From positions 1 to 64,000 of the forward strand of contig JABJKH010000002.1 of NCBI GenBank assembly GCA_018660465.1: DNA of 64,000 nt, in the 5' to 3' direction. A model generated the notes under the pieces. That model was not told where the DNA came from. It did not search any database and saw only the letters and a list, made by a program, of their open reading frames with translations. The number at the start of each line of letters is the position of its first letter. The stretch's first letter is position 1. A program made the translations under genes and the position numbers. Shown one piece after another: positions 8,869 to 18,693 of the stretch. The DNA is from Rhodospirillaceae bacterium. GTDB taxonomy: Bacteria; Pseudomonadota; Alphaproteobacteria; Rhodospirillales; JABJKH01.

Positions 8869-9855
8869 TTATTGATAGCCTTTGATTTTCTTGATGACCG
8901 GTCCAAGTGTGGCATAGAGCGCATCAAGCTTCTTAACGCTGTTCGCGGCCGTTACGTGGAAGGCAGCAAGGCCCGATTTTTTCATGTACTTTTTGAAGCC
9001 TTTGATAGCAGCGACGCCTTTGACAGCGGCTTCAAGCTTACTCGTGACATCAGCAGGCAAGCCCTTGGGTCCCCAGAGACACATCGGTCCTGCAACATCC
9101 AACGCTGGCAAGTTCTGCTCACCGAAAGTTGGTACCTTCTTATTAGCTGGGTCACGCTTAGAGATAGGCACCCCGACTGCATGAATTTCTTTTTCAAAGC
9201 CTTTAACCAGATGCACGCCAATGAAACCAACATCAACTTTGCCTGCAACCAGTGCATTACGCGACTTTGAACCGCCCTTGAACGGAATAACTTGGTGTTT
9301 GATGCCAACGGTATCAAGGAACAAATGTCCAATTGATGCATGCATGGTTGCCGCACCGGATGTCGACCAGCGAATTGTCTTACCACTCGCCTTGGCCATC
9401 TTCACCCAATCCGCCGCCGTCTTTGCAGGGTTTGATTTTTGCAGCAACATTGCCGTGACCAACTGAGTCATGCACCCGATGCTGGTGAAATCTTTACGGG
9501 GATTAACCGGTGCGTTCTTACTCGCCATATCCGCAGCCGCGAAGGTGCCCGAATTGATGATGTGCAGGGTGTAGCCATCAGGCTTCGACTTCGCAGCAAT
9601 CTTCGCCGCTTGCATTCCCGAACCACCAGGTCGATTAACCACAACCATGGGCATTCCATTCATGCCGGCGATCTCATGCACATAACTCGCAAAACCACGC
9701 GCGGTGGTATCGGTACCGCCACCAGCGGAAAACCCAACATAGAGCTTGATCGGTTTTGTCGGATAGTCTGCCGATGCGGTGCCTGCAGCACCTATCGCCA
9801 TTACAACGCCCAGCGATAGGATACCGCTAGATTTGAGTAAATTCATAAATTTCAT
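8869..9855 (-). CDS. tctC: TTT transporter substrate-binding protein (TctC/Bug family), second system
   Basis: A 328-aa periplasmic receptor with a signal peptide ending TASA-DYPTKP, as expected for Bug proteins. Family motifs include GFSAGGGTDTTARGFA near residue 42, VNRPGGSGMQAA near residue 73 and KPDGYTLHI near residue 92. GGAGG seven bases before the ATG supports the start. It is the first gene of the second TTT operon. The UbiD-like gene lies 139 bases upstream on the same strand, so the two may be co-transcribed or merely neighbours. Its ligand pocket segment (GGGTDTTAR) differs from that of the first TctC, which suggests a different substrate. Confidence 0.93.
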   Translation of the reverse strand: MKFMNLLKSSGILSLGVVMAIGAAGTASADYPTKPIKLYVGFSAGGGTDTTARGFASYVHEIAGMNGMPMVVVNRPGGSGMQAAKIAAKSKPDGYTLHIINSGTFAAADMASKNAPVNPRKDFTSIGCMTQLVTAMLLQKSNPAKTAADWVKMAKASGKTIRWSTSGAATMHASIGHLFLDTVGIKHQVIPFKGGSKSRNALVAGKVDVGFIGVHLVKGFEKEIHAVGVPISKRDPANKKVPTFGEQNLPALDVAGPMCLWGPKGLPADVTSKLEAAVKGVAAIKGFKKYMKKSGLAAFHVTAANSVKKLDALYATLGPVIKKIKGYQ

Positions 9856-9994
9856 TTTTTGTCCTCCCAGACAGGTTTAATTTGGAATTCTTAATTTGTC
9901 GCCATAACGACGCTAAAGCCGACATTCAGGATATCAAGGTAGCTCTCTCGAAAACGTCTGTCTACGTTTGTAATTTATATTCGATCAAAATCCA

Positions 9995-11632
9995 TCATTC
10001 CGGTTCACCCGTATCAGGGTTAAATCGGGATTCAGGTTTTACCCCCGGCCTTTGTTGGCTAAGGCTAATGTTACCGTTCTCAATATAGTCCCCAGCGGCG
10101 GCGCGAGTGGCGGCCTCGTCCCATACTGTGTGCCAAGCGCCCAATGAATACCCGTGCCAAGGGGATTGTGGGGTCAGGTGCGGCAACTGCATTTCTTCCC
10201 AGATTACCTTCGCCCGTTCCATGTATTCGCGTCCCGGCAGAGCCAGCGGCGGCATGGGTGATTTCATCGTCGCATCTATTAGCAAGGTCGAATCTTCCTC
10301 ACCCGCGTGCTCCCGCTTGGGGCCATGCCCCTGCCCACGATGCGGCACAAGCTGCATATCCTTGATGGGGTTCGAACGATAGGCCATCGCCCATAAGATC
10401 GAGTCAGGACTTTCAACATCAATATCGTCATTCACGGCGATACAGATCTTGCCGCAATCACCCTTGAAGAAAGCCGCGCCGTTGAGGGCACGCCAAATCT
10501 CCGTAGGGGCCACACCGTTTTCCATGGTCACGACTGTGACCCGCAGAAGACCCGTTAGGGGTTCATGCAACGATACCTTCTTGACGCCCTTGATGCTCAT
10601 GGTGTCGCGCAGGTGATGTAGGAACAAGGGCTCATAAGCAACCCGTTTGATCACGCTCGATTCGCTGGGAGCGACTTGGCTAATATAGGACGGCACCACA
10701 GCATCACGACGGCGGGTGACGGCCGTGACGCGCATTGGCATGTTATATTCTTCCAGCGCGATATGGCCATGGGATTCACCGAAAGGACCTTCGGGCTCGA
10801 CATGGGTGACGTCGATATATCCTTCGATAACGATCTCTGCCTCGGCAGGCACCATCAAATCCACAGTCTTCGCCTTAACAATATTGATTGGCGCGCCTGC
10901 CAGCCCGCCCGCAACGTTGAATTCATCTAGGTCAATGGGGAGCTTTTGCGGCCCCATGAAAGCGACATAGGGCGGGCAGCCAAGGACGACGGCAATCGGC
11001 ATTTCCGTGTCGCCATTCTTTTGATGTTTAAGATAATGCTGATACCCGCCGGCGCCGCCAACTCGGGTCGCCATACGCACCACCATGCGATCCGGCGCTT
11101 TTAAGGCGGCGCGGTATGTCCCCATGTTCTGCACCCCGGACTCAGGGTCCTTGGTAATGACATTGGTCGCGCTTAGCGTCGGGGCTGCATCAAATCCCGG
11201 CGTCGAAATTGGGATCGGCAGGACATCAACGCCGTGGCCTTCTTCGGACAGAACATCCCCGGTTTCAACGATGTCATGGCAGGCGCCTTCATCAACCACC
11301 TTAGGTGGGATCGGATTAGCAATCGCATCGGACCATTTTTTGGGGATATCTTCTAGGTCGCAGTCCATGCCGGTCGCATAGATTGCACGGTTTGCGGCAA
11401 TTCCGCCGACGATGACCGGAATGTCGTATTTGCGCCCTTTGCCATCAAGAATATTGGTAAACAAAAAAGCTTTACGGTCCTCTTCCTTCATGCCGCCGAC
11501 GAACTGCCAGCGCACCAGGGGATGCATTTCCGTATCCTTATCGATTTCTCTCTCGACCCGGATTAAAAGGTTCTTACGCTCCAACTCATCAATATGCGCA
11601 TGCAAATCTTTATAATTCGTCGTGTTACTCAT
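9995..11632 (-). CDS. UbiD-family prenyl-FMN-dependent (de)carboxylase
   Basis: A 545-aa UbiD-family protein. UbiD enzymes use prenylated FMN made by UbiX to add or remove CO2 on aromatic or alpha,beta-unsaturated acids. The segment VRMATRVGGAGGYQHYLK carries the cofactor-contact arginine and histidine region. EPEGPFGESHGH near residue 285 holds the conserved Glu pair around GPFGE, the catalytic centre of the family. No ubiX gene is seen in the window, so prFMN must come from elsewhere. Neighbouring transporters and hydrolases suggest a catabolic decarboxylase and not the ubiquinone enzyme. The true substrate is unknown. Confidence 0.9.
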   Translation of the reverse strand: MSNTTNYKDLHAHIDELERKNLLIRVEREIDKDTEMHPLVRWQFVGGMKEEDRKAFLFTNILDGKGRKYDIPVIVGGIAANRAIYATGMDCDLEDIPKKWSDAIANPIPPKVVDEGACHDIVETGDVLSEEGHGVDVLPIPISTPGFDAAPTLSATNVITKDPESGVQNMGTYRAALKAPDRMVVRMATRVGGAGGYQHYLKHQKNGDTEMPIAVVLGCPPYVAFMGPQKLPIDLDEFNVAGGLAGAPINIVKAKTVDLMVPAEAEIVIEGYIDVTHVEPEGPFGESHGHIALEEYNMPMRVTAVTRRRDAVVPSYISQVAPSESSVIKRVAYEPLFLHHLRDTMSIKGVKKVSLHEPLTGLLRVTVVTMENGVAPTEIWRALNGAAFFKGDCGKICIAVNDDIDVESPDSILWAMAYRSNPIKDMQLVPHRGQGHGPKREHAGEEDSTLLIDATMKSPMPPLALPGREYMERAKVIWEEMQLPHLTPQSPWHGYSLGAWHTVWDEAATRAAAGDYIENGNISLSQQRPGVKPESRFNPDTGEPE

Positions 11633-11733
11633 TCTCTTGCCTTCTTCGTCATTCCTTGCAGACTAGAGCACACCGTAAGCCGGGATAGCAAAGTAGAGCA
11701 AGTTCGATTCCATCAAAATTGAAAGAGTCTTAA

Positions 11734-13983
11734 ATGCCGCATCATACTTACCGCCAAGACCTCATGGGGTCCGCCAGTGTTGAACCTTCAGGCAGTTTTG
11801 AGGCGGGCACTTGGCATTCCTTCACAGTGACCTATACCTGCGGCAAGTTCGGCATTGATGATCGCGGTAACATAAAAATGTGTTTCCGCGGCCATGCGGA
11901 TCAAACCAAGCTGCAGTTCGATGATCCCAAGGCACCAGGTTACACCACCGTTGAAGCTTCGACAGGCATTCCGATAGAGCTTGCTTTTGAGCACCGGCGA
12001 AACACCCGTCCCTGGAACTACTCACTCTTAATTCGCTGCAATCGCTATTTGACCGAAGGCGACACGTTGACAATTTGCATCGGTGATCCGAGCCAAGGCT
12101 CCCCCGGCATTCGTCTCCAGACCATGGTCGAGCCGACCTTTGAATTCCAAATCATTGCCGACCCGTTTGCGTGTTATGATTTTATTCCACTGCTTCCAGA
12201 AAATCAGGCGACGATCAATGTCGTCTCTGGGCCGGCCGTGAGTTGGAAAGCAATTTTACCCACCCTTCGCAGAGCAGGTGAGCCTTTTCGGCTTTGCCTC
12301 AAATCTGAAGACGTTTGGGGTAACCCAAGCGATCAGGGAACTGAAACAGTAAAATTAGAAGCCGTTGGGCCTTTGAAAGGCCTGCCTGAAACCATTGCAA
12401 TTTCCAAAGGCGAATTCACGGTCATCATCGATGATCTTGTGGTCGAGGAAGAAACAGACGTTTATGTGAATATTCTCAGCCAAGACGGCTCTCTCCTCAC
12501 TCGATCCAACCCGTTGCGGTCGAAAGCAAACACCTCCGTCAGCCATTACTGGTCCGATCTGCATGGTCAGTCCGAAGAATCCATCGGCACCAACTCTTGT
12601 CGTGAATATTTTGAATTTGGCCGTGACAAAGCGTTCTTGGATATCTGCGCCCATCAAGCCAATGATTTTCAAATCTCAGATGAATTTTGGGCGGAGATAA
12701 ACTCACTTACCAAAGAATTTAATGATCCGGGAACGTTCGTAACCCTGCCTGGATATGAATGGTCGGGAAACACCAGCCTCGGCGGGGATCATAACGTTTG
12801 GTACCGGGACGAAGGACGCCCCATCTATCGGTCCTGCCGCGCGCTTGTCTACGATACGACACACCCCGAAAATGATGCCCATAGTGCCAATGATCTATTT
12901 GTGAAGCTGAAGGACGAAGACGCCCTAGTTACCGCCCACATCGGCGGGCGGTATGCGGATGTTAAGTACGCGCACAATGCCAAGATCGAACCATCGGTAG
13001 AAATTCATTCTGCCTGGGGGTCGTTCGAATGGATCGTTCATGACGCCTTCGATGCCAATTACCGTGTCGGCATTGTTGCCTCCAGCGATGGCCACAAAGG
13101 GCGACCCGGGGCGAGCTACCCAGGCGACGCGTCCTTCGGATCCTACGGCGGTCTCACCTGCCACCTATTAGAGACCTTTGATCGGGATGGATTATTCGAA
13201 GGATTTCGGCGGCGCCATCACTACGCGACGACGGGTGCGCGAATGTATCTGAGCGCGGGCGCGGAGTTTGACAGTGAGGCTACAGTCTTCCTGCGTAATC
13301 CCGAACTTGGCGACGTTGAAAGCGAGCCCACGACATCGGCAATCATGGGTGACATTGTTCAAACCAATGAGGACGAGGTTACTTACACCATTGATGTGGT
13401 TGGCTCTGCCCCGCTTGAGCGGATCGACCTCAGAGATGGCCACGATACCTTCGAGACCATTCGCGCCTATGATGAAGCATCCTTAGGGAACCGCATTCGT
13501 ATTGTTTGCGAAGGTGCCAACTACCGCGGACGCGGACGCAACGTAAATTGGGATTGCACCGCGACTTTCGACACCGCAAAAGTTAAGCGCGTCAAAGGAT
13601 ATAATTTCTGGAATGCCGAAAAACAAGCCGGTCAAACATCTGATAACATCGTTCAATGGCAATGCGTCACCACGGGTGGATACTCTGCCGTCGACATTTG
13701 GCTTGAGGACGGTGCTGCGGGCACGCTTAAAATTAACAGTAATATTGTCGATGCAGAAATCCCGCTCGCGGACATCGGTCTAGAAGATATTACCTATGAT
13801 TGCGGCGGTCTGTTTAAGGCGCTTCGTGTCTTCCGACTGCCGGATGAAAACACCACGTATGATATGAAACTTCAGCGAAAGGTGAAACTACGCGAAGACG
13901 GTGATACCCGCCTGTATTGCCGCGTCACCCAAGAAGACGGCCACCAAGGTTGGAGCAGTCCGATCTACCTGTTTAAAAAATAG
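11734..13983 (+). CDS. Large DUF3604/PHP-like protein (paralog B)
   Basis: A 749-aa protein, no signal peptide, same layout as paralog A at 3665-6082 but only distantly similar. The PHP-like core contains SDLHGQSEE (H277, with Q279 where paralog A has the second His), GGDHNVW (H353), AHIGGRY (H402) and SSDGHKGR (D452, H454). The N-terminal 260 residues and the C-terminal part look beta-rich. The HxH to HxQ change suggests an altered metal site. It is divergent from the UbiD gene and its stop codon abuts that of the dioxygenase gene with no spacer. Function unknown; a hydrolase acting on the locally metabolised compound is a reasonable guess. Confidence 0.8.
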   Translation: MPHHTYRQDLMGSASVEPSGSFEAGTWHSFTVTYTCGKFGIDDRGNIKMCFRGHADQTKLQFDDPKAPGYTTVEASTGIPIELAFEHRRNTRPWNYSLLIRCNRYLTEGDTLTICIGDPSQGSPGIRLQTMVEPTFEFQIIADPFACYDFIPLLPENQATINVVSGPAVSWKAILPTLRRAGEPFRLCLKSEDVWGNPSDQGTETVKLEAVGPLKGLPETIAISKGEFTVIIDDLVVEEETDVYVNILSQDGSLLTRSNPLRSKANTSVSHYWSDLHGQSEESIGTNSCREYFEFGRDKAFLDICAHQANDFQISDEFWAEINSLTKEFNDPGTFVTLPGYEWSGNTSLGGDHNVWYRDEGRPIYRSCRALVYDTTHPENDAHSANDLFVKLKDEDALVTAHIGGRYADVKYAHNAKIEPSVEIHSAWGSFEWIVHDAFDANYRVGIVASSDGHKGRPGASYPGDASFGSYGGLTCHLLETFDRDGLFEGFRRRHHYATTGARMYLSAGAEFDSEATVFLRNPELGDVESEPTTSAIMGDIVQTNEDEVTYTIDVVGSAPLERIDLRDGHDTFETIRAYDEASLGNRIRIVCEGANYRGRGRNVNWDCTATFDTAKVKRVKGYNFWNAEKQAGQTSDNIVQWQCVTTGGYSAVDIWLEDGAAGTLKINSNIVDAEIPLADIGLEDITYDCGGLFKALRVFRLPDENTTYDMKLQRKVKLREDGDTRLYCRVTQEDGHQGWSSPIYLFKK

Positions 13984-14835
13984 TTAGAGTGGTTTGACAC
14001 CTTCGACTGTCACGCGATGCATGCGGCGGCGCTGGCCTGCATAGTCATCGACAGCCAAATGTTTGGTACAACGGTTGTCCCATATAACCAGTGTTTGGGG
14101 CTGCCAATCTACGCGGCATGTAAACTCAGGAAGCACGGCGAAGGTACTTAGATAATCGATTAAGGGCGTGCTTTCTTCGACCGTCATATCCTTGAATCGC
14201 AGGGTATGAGACTTGCTGACATAGAGCGCCTTTTGCCCGGTTTCAGGATGGGTACGCACAACAGGGTGTTCAGATTCAAATGTCTCTATCTCTGCCTGAA
14301 CGGCATCCTTTAGCCCATCAAGGCTTTTCATTTTCTCAGCTCGCTTACCGTCGTAGCCCTTTTCCGAACTGTAGATCGCGGTAAGGCCTTTTAGCATTTC
14401 CTTCATGCCGTCGGATAACGCATCGTAAGCCAGATACATATTGGTAAAAAGTGTATCGCCACCGACGTCCGGCACCTCATGCGCATAAAGCAGTGTTCCC
14501 ATATCCGGGCACTCGCGGTAGGCCGTATCGGAATGCCAGTTGCCGCCGAAGTTAACTTCGTCCTCCGCCGTCTTCAACAATTCGTGGACTTCCGGTGCGC
14601 CGTCGAGACCTTGAAGAAATGGGTAAATTGCCGGTTTCCCAAAAAGGCCCGCAATCTCAACCTGCTTTTCCGGCGTCAATTTCTGATCGCGAAAGACAAT
14701 GACCAGATTATCCAGAAACGCCTGATGAATTTCGTCGCGCATCTGATTGCTCAGGGGAGCAGACAAATCAATATTTCCGACTTCCGCCCCCAATGCCCCG
14801 GCGAGAGGCCTGACTTCGATTGTCTGAAATGTCAT
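13984..14835 (-). CDS. TauD/TfdA-family Fe(II)/2-oxoglutarate dioxygenase
   Basis: A 283-aa non-haem iron dioxygenase. The iron ligands are visible as NWHSDTAYRE (HxD near residues 100-102) and the distal His in CTKHLAVDDY near residue 257. The 2-oxoglutarate-binding arginine is probably in QRRRMHRVTVEG. The fold is that of taurine and 2,4-D dioxygenases, which hydroxylate a substrate and release sulfite, phenol or a similar leaving group; the substrate here cannot be assigned. It is the last gene of the minus-strand operon that starts with the molybdenum hydroxylase, 8 bases after the amidohydrolase. O2 dependence implies aerobic catabolism. Confidence 0.92.
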   Translation of the reverse strand: MTFQTIEVRPLAGALGAEVGNIDLSAPLSNQMRDEIHQAFLDNLVIVFRDQKLTPEKQVEIAGLFGKPAIYPFLQGLDGAPEVHELLKTAEDEVNFGGNWHSDTAYRECPDMGTLLYAHEVPDVGGDTLFTNMYLAYDALSDGMKEMLKGLTAIYSSEKGYDGKRAEKMKSLDGLKDAVQAEIETFESEHPVVRTHPETGQKALYVSKSHTLRFKDMTVEESTPLIDYLSTFAVLPEFTCRVDWQPQTLVIWDNRCTKHLAVDDYAGQRRRMHRVTVEGVKPL

Positions 14836-14843
14836 TGTACGTC

Positions 14844-15824
14844 CTAAGAAATACCGAATAATTTTGCTGCGGTTTCGCCAACAATCATATTTCTTTGTGG
14901 GTCAGTGAAGCCTGCTTCATCAATCACTTTTAAGGGAGTCATGTCGCCAATCGGGAACGGGTAATCTGATCCCAGAATGACTTTATCGTGCCCACATGAT
15001 GAACATAAAAAATTGAGCGCGTCTGGTGCAAAGAGAACACTGTCGAAGTAAAGCTTCCGAAAACTTGCCACGGGGTCACTATATTGCCCCGGATGGATTT
15101 CATAATTTTTTGCCAGCCGTCCCATCATATAAGGAATGGCCCCACCGCCGTGCGATAGAACAAATTTCATTCCCGAATACTTCAGGAAATGTCCGGAAAA
15201 TAATAGCCTAGAAACAGCCGTCGTCGTGTCAGTCCCGCGCCCAACGGCGTTCATCAGCGCAAAATCATTTAGGCGCGGATCACCACAGCCAAACATGGGA
15301 TGCAGATAAACCGTGGCACCCAAGCCAGACGCCGCTTCCCAAAATGGATCGAGATCAGGATCATCCAGATTGCCTGAGATGCCGTTCGGTTGAGTGCCGA
15401 TCATGACGCCTTTAAACCCACCCGCCATCGCTTCTTCCAAAACTTTAGCGGCACGCTTGCCATCTTGCATCGGAACTGTGGCAAGAGGATATAAACGATT
15501 GATGTTGTCTGTGCCCGTCATCTGGAATTCATTCATGAACCGGCACCAGGACTCGCCTTCTTCCGCTGGTAGTTCATACCCAAAGCTATCGAGCCAACCG
15601 CCGACGACCTGAGCATCAATCGATTGATCATCCATCCATTCCAGCCGCATGTCGGTATCGCGAAGCTTTGGGGACAAGGGTCGGGTTGGGCTGCCACCAC
15701 AAAATGCCAGTTGAAACTTGCCGTCTTCCTGCAACAAATCTATGGAAGGAAATCGGTCAATCTGTGTCTTGAGCGCAGCCAGCATGGACTGTGGTGTGTA
15801 ATGGGCGTGGGTATCGATAATCAC
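14844..15824 (-). CDS. Amidohydrolase-2 family metal-dependent hydrolase/decarboxylase (ACMSD-like)
   Basis: A 326-aa TIM-barrel protein of the amidohydrolase-2 family. MIIDTHAHYTP gives the N-terminal HxH metal site. YLHPMFGCGD near residue 176, VLSHGGGAIPYMMGR near residue 228 and LGSDYPFPIGD near residue 296 supply the expected His and Asp ligands. Relatives include aminocarboxymuconate-semialdehyde decarboxylase, gamma-resorcylate decarboxylase and ring-cleavage-product hydrolases. Its start overlaps the stop of the molybdenum enzyme gene by 4 bases, so the two are translationally coupled. The context suggests it acts on the product of hydroxylation, but the substrate is unknown. Confidence 0.9.
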   Translation of the reverse strand: MIIDTHAHYTPQSMLAALKTQIDRFPSIDLLQEDGKFQLAFCGGSPTRPLSPKLRDTDMRLEWMDDQSIDAQVVGGWLDSFGYELPAEEGESWCRFMNEFQMTGTDNINRLYPLATVPMQDGKRAAKVLEEAMAGGFKGVMIGTQPNGISGNLDDPDLDPFWEAASGLGATVYLHPMFGCGDPRLNDFALMNAVGRGTDTTTAVSRLLFSGHFLKYSGMKFVLSHGGGAIPYMMGRLAKNYEIHPGQYSDPVASFRKLYFDSVLFAPDALNFLCSSCGHDKVILGSDYPFPIGDMTPLKVIDEAGFTDPQRNMIVGETAAKLFGIS

Positions 15825-18208
15825 GTGTCGGACTCCGTCGTAATGAGTTCATGAATTTTGTTAATGCGCATGGGCAGTTCGTGAATGGATTTCCCCAAAG
15901 GCTCAAGCGCATCGTTGATGGCACTTGAGATTGCCGCAGGCGCGCCTAAGTAGCCACCTTCGCCAGATCCCTTTTGACCATGGGATGTCAGTGGTGAGGG
16001 CGTGCAATGTTCGACGTCCTGAACCGGCGGCATTTCATAGACCGACGGCATCAGATAATCCGCAAAAGTGGAAGTCAGAAACTGCCCATCCGGCGCATAG
16101 GAAAACTTTTCAAACAAAGCGGCACCAATTCCATGTGCGAGCCCTCCGATCATCATGCCGCGGACGATGTCAGGATTAATCACCGTGCCGCAATCGTGGC
16201 CAACCACATAATTTAAAATTTCAACTTTGCAGGTACCGGGATCAATTTCGACGTAAGGAATGTGAGCTTGAAAAGAAAAGCAGGGATATATCTGCACGCG
16301 GTTCCTCTCATCTGGAAGCTTCCCCCCGCCCGGAACTTGGAAAACGTATTCAGCGTGAAACCCCGGCTCCATTCCGTCGGGCAACTTGTGGTAAGACCGA
16401 TGCGCGATAAAACAAATTTCCTGCCACGTTAGTTTTTGGCCTGGGTCCCCGCGGACAAATACGTTGCCTTCCGAATATTCTAAATCTTCGACCGGACGGT
16501 TTAAGTTGAACGCAGCGATCTTCATCGCTCGGTCCTTAATTTTCTGTGCAGCACCTGCCGCCGAACTGCCGAGCATGATCGCCATTCGACTGGCGACTGG
16601 GCTACGGGTCGGCGGACCATTCAGGGAATCCGCATGTACAATACGAATGTCATCAGGATCGAATTCCAGTTCCTCTCCCAAAATAGTGGAAAAAAGAGTC
16701 TCGTGCCCTTGGCCCGACGTCGTCGTTCCCATGATACCTGTGATCTTGCCGTGCGGATCAACGCGAACTTCGCAGCCTTCCATATAAGTCGTGATCTCAG
16801 CCCCAGGCTCCATCAAGTATTCGAAGATGTTGTTGCCGCCGCTGGGCTCCAAGCAGGTCGTCACACCGATCCCTGCCCACTTCCCATTTTCGCGCGCCGT
16901 GTCGCGGCGCTTCACCAGTTCATCATACTTGGCTTTGTCGATGACCTTATCCAAGACCGCATGATAATCACCGCTGTCGTATTTTGTACCGCTTGGAATC
17001 TGATAGGGAAATTCATCGTGATTGATCAGATTACGGCGGCGAATTTCCACGCGGTCCATGCCGAGATGGCGGGCGACTTTATCAACCGCTGTTTCGATCA
17101 TGAAATTGGTGGGCGCTTGGCCGAAGCCCCGAACCGGCACCTGACCCGTCTTATTCGTGGTCACGGAAATGGCTTCATAATCAACGCTGTTAATTTTATA
17201 GGGCCCCACGATTGCGCTGATCGGTTTGGCCAATTGATGGGGGCCGCGCCCAGGATAGGCACCCGCATCATCAAGCGCTCTGATCTTTAGGGACTTGATC
17301 ACGCCGTCTTTGTTGAAGGCTACGTCTGTGTCAAAAATCCGATCCGGCCCATGGGCGTCACCGCTCGACATGTTGACCAGACGATCTTCGATCAAGCGAA
17401 CGGGAACTCGTAACTTGCGACACAGGTAGCCAACCAAAACTGAATGTTTAATGCCCCGCTTCACGCCATAACTGCCACCAACGTCGACGTCTTGATGCAG
17501 GCGAACATTATTCAACGGATAACGAAGTGTGCTTGAAAGCAACTCGACAAAATTTGGCATTTGGATAGAGGCCCAAAGGTCGAGAATTTCTGTCCCCTCA
17601 TCCCATTGCGCCAGCGCACCGAACGTTTCGATGGGCACGGTTGAGCTACGTCCCCAACGCGCCCGAAACGATAGAGTGTCATCAGCCGCCGCAAAATCGT
17701 CGTCAACTTCACCCCAAGTGAAATGTCCATGGTAAAGAACGTTGGAGCCATGGCCGGGATGCACCAATCGTGTCTTTTCCTCGAACGCCTCTTCTGGGTC
17801 CATAATTGGGTCCAACGGCTCGTAGTCGACGTCGATCAGTTCAAGCGCGTCTTCGGCGATGTAGGGGTTGTCCGCAACAACGATGGCCACCCATTCACCC
17901 ACATAACGCGCTGTGCCGACGGCCAGGGGATACCACTTTACCTCTGGCAGTTTGAGACCAAGACGAATTGGATTGATGTCTTCGGCCAGTTCTTCGCCCG
18001 TCAGAACAATGTGAACGCCCGGCAATGCTTCGGCTTCCACCTTATCAATCGACAAGATCCGAGCGTTCGGGTACGGGCTTTGCAGAACTGCGGCGTGTTT
18101 CATATTCGGCAGCACAACGTCCTGAACATAATTTCCGGTTCCGGAAACAAATCGTTTATCTTCCTTCACGCGTCGTTTCTGCGAAATATAGTGCAGGTTG
18201 CTTTTCAT
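15821..18208 (-). CDS. Molybdenum hydroxylase large subunit (xanthine dehydrogenase/CoxL family)
   Basis: A 795-aa catalytic subunit binding the molybdopterin cytosine dinucleotide cofactor. The N-terminal domain (VSGTGNYVQDV) and the Mo domain with PVRGFGQAPTNFMIE near residue 370 fit the family. The C-terminal GQKGSGEGGYLGAP near residue 747 contains the catalytic Glu. The AYRCSFR loop of true form-I CO dehydrogenase is absent, so this should not be called a CO dehydrogenase. It hydroxylates an unknown heterocycle, aldehyde or similar carbon centre using water oxygen. It overlaps the iron-sulfur subunit gene by 4 bases, which gives the FAD-FeS-Mo order of a complete enzyme. Confidence 0.93.
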   Translation of the reverse strand: MKSNLHYISQKRRVKEDKRFVSGTGNYVQDVVLPNMKHAAVLQSPYPNARILSIDKVEAEALPGVHIVLTGEELAEDINPIRLGLKLPEVKWYPLAVGTARYVGEWVAIVVADNPYIAEDALELIDVDYEPLDPIMDPEEAFEEKTRLVHPGHGSNVLYHGHFTWGEVDDDFAAADDTLSFRARWGRSSTVPIETFGALAQWDEGTEILDLWASIQMPNFVELLSSTLRYPLNNVRLHQDVDVGGSYGVKRGIKHSVLVGYLCRKLRVPVRLIEDRLVNMSSGDAHGPDRIFDTDVAFNKDGVIKSLKIRALDDAGAYPGRGPHQLAKPISAIVGPYKINSVDYEAISVTTNKTGQVPVRGFGQAPTNFMIETAVDKVARHLGMDRVEIRRRNLINHDEFPYQIPSGTKYDSGDYHAVLDKVIDKAKYDELVKRRDTARENGKWAGIGVTTCLEPSGGNNIFEYLMEPGAEITTYMEGCEVRVDPHGKITGIMGTTTSGQGHETLFSTILGEELEFDPDDIRIVHADSLNGPPTRSPVASRMAIMLGSSAAGAAQKIKDRAMKIAAFNLNRPVEDLEYSEGNVFVRGDPGQKLTWQEICFIAHRSYHKLPDGMEPGFHAEYVFQVPGGGKLPDERNRVQIYPCFSFQAHIPYVEIDPGTCKVEILNYVVGHDCGTVINPDIVRGMMIGGLAHGIGAALFEKFSYAPDGQFLTSTFADYLMPSVYEMPPVQDVEHCTPSPLTSHGQKGSGEGGYLGAPAAISSAINDALEPLGKSIHELPMRINKIHELITTESDT

Positions 18209-18693
18209 GACGGCCCCGCTTCCATCTTGCGGCTGGCCGCCAACTGAATGGCCTCGATGATCTGCACATACCCGGTACAGCGACAGAGATTCCCGCCAAT
18301 GGCTTCCTTGATATCATCAACCGACGGGTCTTTGTTCGATTCGAGAAGCGCGTGAGCGGAGATCAACATCCCCGGCGTGCAATATCCGCACTGCATGCCA
18401 TGAGCATCACGAAAGGCATCTTGTAGTTCGCCGGTCGAGCCATCCTCATTACACAGGCCTTCGACTGTAGTGATGGCATGGTTATGAGCCTGCACCGCCA
18501 GCATGAGGCATGACCGGAGTGGTACGTCGTCAACCAGCACCGAACACGCACCACAAACTCCGTGTTCACACCCCATGTGTGTTCCCGTCAGGCCGATTTC
18601 GCTGCGCAAGAAATCCAGCAAGGACATGCGAGGTTCTACTGACCCCGCGACCTTTTTCCCGTTCACGGTGACGACAATGTCGTGCTTACTCAT
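18205..18693 (-). CDS. Molybdenum hydroxylase [2Fe-2S] subunit (CoxS-like)
   Basis: A 162-aa iron-sulfur subunit with two [2Fe-2S] clusters. The plant-ferredoxin-type cluster is bound by GCEHGVCGACSVLVD near residue 42. The second, helical-domain cluster is bound by CGYCTPGM near residue 98 and CRCTGY near residue 136. It passes electrons from the Mo site to FAD. Its ends overlap the FAD subunit (upstream) and the Mo subunit (downstream) by 4 bases each, a strong sign of one operon and one complex. Confidence 0.95.
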   Translation of the reverse strand: MSKHDIVVTVNGKKVAGSVEPRMSLLDFLRSEIGLTGTHMGCEHGVCGACSVLVDDVPLRSCLMLAVQAHNHAITTVEGLCNEDGSTGELQDAFRDAHGMQCGYCTPGMLISAHALLESNKDPSVDDIKEAIGGNLCRCTGYVQIIEAIQLAASRKMEAGPS

